Assembly: GCF_000003815.2 (NCBI RefSeq)
Contig: NC_049991.1
Span: 7,092,087-7,156,086, forward strand
Origin: Branchiostoma floridae
Lineage: Eukaryota; Chordata; Leptocardii; Amphioxiformes; Branchiostomatidae
Length of the DNA stretch: 64,000 nucleotides
Direction of reading: 5' to 3'
Positions 12,301 to 18,300 of this stretch are shown piece by piece. Within the stretch, counting starts at the first letter, position 1, and every line of letters begins with the position of its first letter. The position numbers and the translations under genes are program-made. The notes beneath the pieces are model-generated. The model was not told the origin of the DNA. It ran no database searches and worked only from the letters and a program-made list of their open reading frames with translations.

Positions 12301-15300
12301 TTTGAATGAGAAGTCGTGATTTATGAGAGTGAATGGGATAGCTTTGACGGATCATCCGACTTGAATAAATGATAAAGTATTCTGTGTGACCCATTAAAAT
12401 GGGTGAGTTGGGTACCTTTCGGCAACATTACACAATATAATTGTTGGAATTGAGGTTTATTGTATGGAATATAAAGTTTTCTGTTGAGTGTTATTCATGA
12501 CAGTTAAATTATCAAAATAGTAAGCAGATTTCTATGTTCACCAATTTGAAAATATGATAAAAATGTACTTCCTCTGACAAAAAGCCGTTACTCAAGCAAC
12601 TGAATATGGTTTTTGAAACGGTCAGATGTTTCAAATAGCATCCACTATCTTTTGTCAGTGACACTTAAGTGATTTTGAAGAGACTGGTCTTTTATACACT
12701 AACTATGATGCAAAAGAGAAGAAGACAATTTTTGGTGTCCAATAGCACGCTATCTGAAACATCTGACCGTTTCAAAAATCGTACCCAGTCGCTTGAGTAA
12801 CAGTTTTATTTTTGGTATATCTTATTACCTGGATGTATAACCTTCATGTTATTTATTTATTTACATGAACATGAATGTTCAACGAGTTTGTTTTTTCCCC
12901 TTGTTAGGCAAATTTGTGAGTTTCCAGCGCCTTGCGACTATGGACGAGATGTACGTTTACGTCATGTCTACTTTGACGTATGTGGGGGTGTTCAAGTTTA
13001 TGCGACTGATGAGGTAAAATTTTAACCATTTCATGTCGAGTATTGCTGTAGACCAAATTTGAGATTTGTCGATATTATGACTTCAAATCTAAGCTAATTT
13101 ACGGTAAAGGCTAGTATTGCTTTTTAGATATAACTTAATTTTTATTATATTTTTAGGAAATTATTTTAAGAATAATTTTAATTCAACAAGATTATCGTAT
13201 GTCAAACTATCAAACCATTACATGTATATGGATACTAAATGTACTTAAGATTAGGAAAAAGTTGCTTAAGAAGTCTATAGATCTTGAAATTTAATTTAAA
13301 AAAAAAAACTTTGGGATTGAATTCTTTTAACGCCTTTCTCAACATAAGTCTTTTCACTTCACTATTAAAGTATACTTTAACCCTCAAACACCCGAGTGGG
13401 GTCCATTTGGACCCCAGGCGTACATTTTGAAGTGCCATTTAAACATTTTTGATCTGACGAAAAAATCCTTCCGTGACTTTGTCAGTCAATATGTCTTATA
13501 CCTTCTCCTAAGTTTTCGCAAAGATTGGTACAATAATGTGGAAATTATAAAGAAAGTTTGTGTTCAGTCCCTCTGGGGTCCAAACGGACCCCAGCAAAAA
13601 TGTGCAGTTTTTAAAACAAACTCTGGAGGCTAACTCCTTAACCACTTATAGTATGAGTACCAAACTTTCAGACAATAATAAGAATGTAAACGTAAATCAT
13701 CACAAATATTTCTGTGTCATCAACATGTAATATGACGACATTATGACGTCATTTGCCTAATCAGGGCGGCCATCTTGGATTTTGACCAATGACGTCATGA
13801 AATTAGCATAAAATATAAATTTTTAGTCATGAAAAGTACATTTAATTTCATAGAATTTAATTGTTGTCACAAAACAGGTGTAGTTTACCAAGAAAACCTT
13901 GTTTAAATTGAAATTGTCAAATTTTGGGAAAAATATGCCTGTTAGAATATGGTTGCCATGGCAACCCCCAAAAATGATAAACTAACTTTATTGACCAAAA
14001 ACTTTTGCAAACAATATTTTGTGATAAATTATCAAGTTTCGTAGCTTTAGCTCTAGCCGTTCATGAGTTATACGACATAAATGTTGCTGAGGGCCTCAAA
14101 ATTCCCCTATCTGGTCGGAATAGGTTTAGTGCAAAACGTGGTCCTTCTGAACTTTTGCATAAATTATGATAATGAGTTGGAATTAGCAACACCTTTACAT
14201 CTCAAAATCTTCCTCTTACATTGACGAAGCAATGTATATACAATGATCGCCGATAAGAAATGGTACTGAGATTTTATGAACAAAACATTTTGGGGTCCGT
14301 TTGGACCCCACTCGGTCATTTTAGTCGCAAAAAAAGGTCGGGTGCTTGAGGGTTAACTGGCCAATCTGCCAATATTGAGGGTCTAAATGGCCCTAATCCG
14401 TATGTTACCCATTGTCTACCATAGGTTCAACAAACGTGTGTGTATACTGTTGGCCATCATCAAGAACTCCATCCCCGCCCTCGGCCTCTTCACCGTCATG
14501 TTTACCATCTGTATGACGGCGTTTGCCCTGTCCGGTCTGGTCATCTTCGGACAAAACATGCCGGGCTTTAAGGTAACTTTTCATTCTTACTTTATACTGT
14601 ACCTAGCTATACGTTATTCTACCTTCCATGCTTGGGAGGTAGGAGGCGTCGTGGGGTAGTCGACGACCCGCTATTAGTCGTGTAGGTTATTGTACTGACA
14701 GGGCATGTGGACGGAGAGACCATCTCTATTCATCTGCGACGAGGTCTCCCATAGGCCATAACACCATAGTACACTCCAAAGCTTGCTGTGTGGTCGGCAT
14801 TCTGGTAACGTTGCCATACTAATGTATTCAATGGACAGGTTTGTTTTCGATTATCAGTCTATCTTCTTCGCTCCGTTTTATAGAATGTTAGATATAAATC
14901 GATATCTCTATATATGTATGGAACAAGTTCTTTACTCACAACATATTATTTCGCAATATATCATATTATCATATAACATCATATCTCTTTTTCGATAACT
15001 ATTTCAGGCATAAGTTGATAGCTTGAAAAGAGGAATCATTACTGTAACATTCATGTTACAAAATGGATTAAACATATAGCTTGCAAATCAAATAAAGTCT
15101 TACCTTATATTTACTTCTTTCTCTTTGTTCAACCAGAATCTCCTCAGTACATATGAAGGTCTACTCGCCATGGTGCTCGGTGATCTGAATTTTGAGGACA
15201 TGCGCAACACCCACACCATCCTGGGCCCCGTGTACTTCTGCGTCTTCGTCAACCTCATGATCATGTTGGTCATGAACATGTTTGTCAGGTAGGGTTATAT

Positions 15301-18300
15301 ACTACTTCAACTTGAAAGTTCACCTATGTTGGTAGAAGTAATACTGGATAAAAGTTAAATTGTACTTTTCAATACAAAAAGATTGAACCAACTCAAAATT
15401 TCAACTCCAAACTCCAGTTTTTGTCTAGGAGCTGTGACGTTATATTATTAAGTGAAACGGATAAGATGACACTGTGAGCAGTGAATCATAAGTTGCGTAT
15501 TAAGTATTACGTCACAGAAGAGGTCAAATGCCCATTTCTTAACAAAAACTAGAGTTGGACGGACAAGATCTAAGATGATTCCATGTTTTTATTTAAGGTT
15601 TGAAATAATAGTTCACGTTTAATCAAGTATTATACTAGCTTCGCTTTAACGCTACGTTTCATTTCATTGTTAACTTAAACTGCAATTTACTGATTCGAAT
15701 AAAGGTGACAAGCAGTCAGGCCTAACGCTCATATGTTGATGAATATTTTTTTCATAACTTGTACCTTTTTTTATCATTCATGTGTCAATATGTACTGTTC
15801 GGCTCAAACTTCAGATGTAATGTGCGTTCATCAGTAATAATACTTGGGCAGTTGATTTGCGGAAGTCATTGTAGTTATATCGTATTTGGAATCTATTTCT
15901 AAACGTCATAGTTATACTCAAAATACTACTTTAGCAACGGTACACCTTAATGCAAATGATAGGATAAAGTCTACTGAATCCCCTTTACAGATGATAGAAT
16001 CTCTAAAAAGGAGGGCGAAGGTCTAACAAATTGCGTACATGTTTTTAGGCAACTAATTAAAGTCTGGAAATTAGTCTTTAGTTGACTGTTGTCTCCAGGG
16101 TACTCATTTAAGGAATTGTGGATTCCAAATTCTATGCGTCAGCGTTGCAGACAAGATCTTTTGCTCATTAGGCTGTATTGAAGTGGAAACGTCGCCATTT
16201 AAGGGATTATACCATTCCTATGGATAATTGACCCGTTTGTTGATAGTGTCCCAAAAAAGGCAGTATTAAGCCCAGAAGGATATCAATATCCTTACGGTCT
16301 GTGCAACAGTGTACCTTAGGGGCTTAAATGATAAAACTATGGGATAAACTAATGGGCATCGCCCTCCAAAACAGATTCATTTCCTATTCTCATGCGATTC
16401 AATCTGTACGAGTAATACCACAATTAAAAGCCTTCCGGTGGTTCTCCTCTAGCTCACATCAATACCCTGTCGGAAATTACCATCTATGGTACATATTTCA
16501 TTACATTATACATGTATTGTAAAATTGTGAAACTCTAGATCTCCCTGAAATGTAGCAGACTAAATGCAAAGTTCAACGTTAGCTTCTAGCATTTTCGAAG
16601 GGATGTGTTGGTAGATGCTACATCAACTTGGTTGAGTGGTACATGGATTTTTGCATTTAGCTGAGAAACTTTTCTTGATAATTTTGAAAGAGAGACGCGG
16701 GCTTCCACATGGACAAAGCAAGCAAAGTATTGTCAACCAAAGACACAAACACACTTCCGCATAAAGATCATCGCTGAAGGTAGTATCTCACTGCACTTGA
16801 GTCACGCTTTCGTCACTGCGGGGTTCGAAACATACCCAATGAATTTCCTAGATAAGGAACGGATTTTCTTACCTTTTTACGTATTTTGTCGTCTTCTAAG
16901 TCATACTTTACGTATTACCCAATATCTGAATTTAAAATCTGAGTAAATAACAAAACAGCGACGCAGTGAACGAACCCCACAGTGACGCAAGCTTGACGCA
17001 AGTCTAGTGAGAGTGCACCTTAAACAAATATATTTTGTAACTTCTTGATGTTCTTTCTCAGTATCCTAGACGAAACCTACGGTGCTGTGATGGAGGATGA
17101 GAGTCAGCACGGTTCTAAAGAAGACGAGGAGATGGTGGAGTTTATGTGGATGAGATTCAAGAGGTTTACCGGGATAGGAGGACGGCCCAAACCACCCGAA
17201 CCCAACTTTGAAGACGGAAGTGAGTTTATTTTAACTAGTGTCACGGTGTAAGAATAGAGTTTCAAAGTTTCAAAGTAAGGATCTGCCTCAAGGCTAAATC
17301 CTTCACAACGTCATTGCTTCCTGTTAAGTTATGGTTAGTAAAATCTAATCATCTTTACGGTTCGTGCTCTAGTGGTAGAGATTAGAGGTTGGCGCTCTGA
17401 CGATGTGGCGTAGCAATTAGGCAAGTTAGTTAAAGTGTCTATTTTACAACTACAAATAGCGCGTATTTGCCCGTGGTAGCTGTACTATACTCTTATCACT
17501 TTGCCAGAATGCTATGTTGTTGTGTTTTTTTTGTGTTTTATTATCGTGTTGACAATATGAGCAGTATAGGCAGTATCATATGTCATGACCTGTTAATGTG
17601 ATGATTTTGTATCTCCTGGTACCTCTTTAAGGTAAAATATCGGAATTGCAGCAGTACGTCCGGTTTGTGGACATTTCGTTGTGGACATGCCTTGGTCATA
17701 GTTAAGTTTCTACGTAGCAGATAGATGATGTCCCCGGGCAGTAATGGATTGCTAGTGTTTGGGGCCAATTGCAACATAATTTCAGAGGTAACGGTAGAGC
17801 TTCACCACTGCAGGGAACTCTTTGAAAATGAATGAAATGAATAAAACCTTTAATGATGAATCTTGTTTGCCCAGTTCCATTTAATGGGATCCGTGTGACG
17901 AACGCCTCCGACAAGTTCGTGTACCGGGGCATGGTTGATAACTACTACGACGAGCAGGACGAGGGCATCTACGAAGACGATGACGTCGATGACATCATCG
18001 CCAAATGGGAGATGGAAAATTTCAGTGGCGTAAGTTTTACGTGATGAAATCTTACAAAGATCAAGTCTTCAAACGTCTTTCATTGGTAAACGTTTTTGAA
18101 ATATACATCAAGGTTCTGGATTCAAATCCGTAGAATGCCCAATTTTTGCATGTTTCCGTGGAAAAAAAGTTTTTTGTACCTATTGTCTAGCTCCATTAAA
18201 GTGAAAATGAATTTCTAGCTTGGGCATGGGACGTTAAGTGGGAAGTTACACCTCGGGTACGTTAAAGAACTGTACAGTTCAGTACCGTACAAAAAAGTGT

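Larger units (their letters stand above)
15289..17061 (+). other. PKD1L intron after exon p
   Basis: GT-AG intron of 1773 bases holding two foldback elements (15406-15559 and 16777-17031, separate entries). The remainder shows no exon or RNA gene. Confidence 0.55.

Noticed and set aside
17355-17420. tRNA-like text (gctctagtggtagag followed by ggcgctctga)
   Set aside because: I cannot fold a complete cloverleaf; no paired acceptor stem or T-loop GTTCGA-type motif at the right distance.
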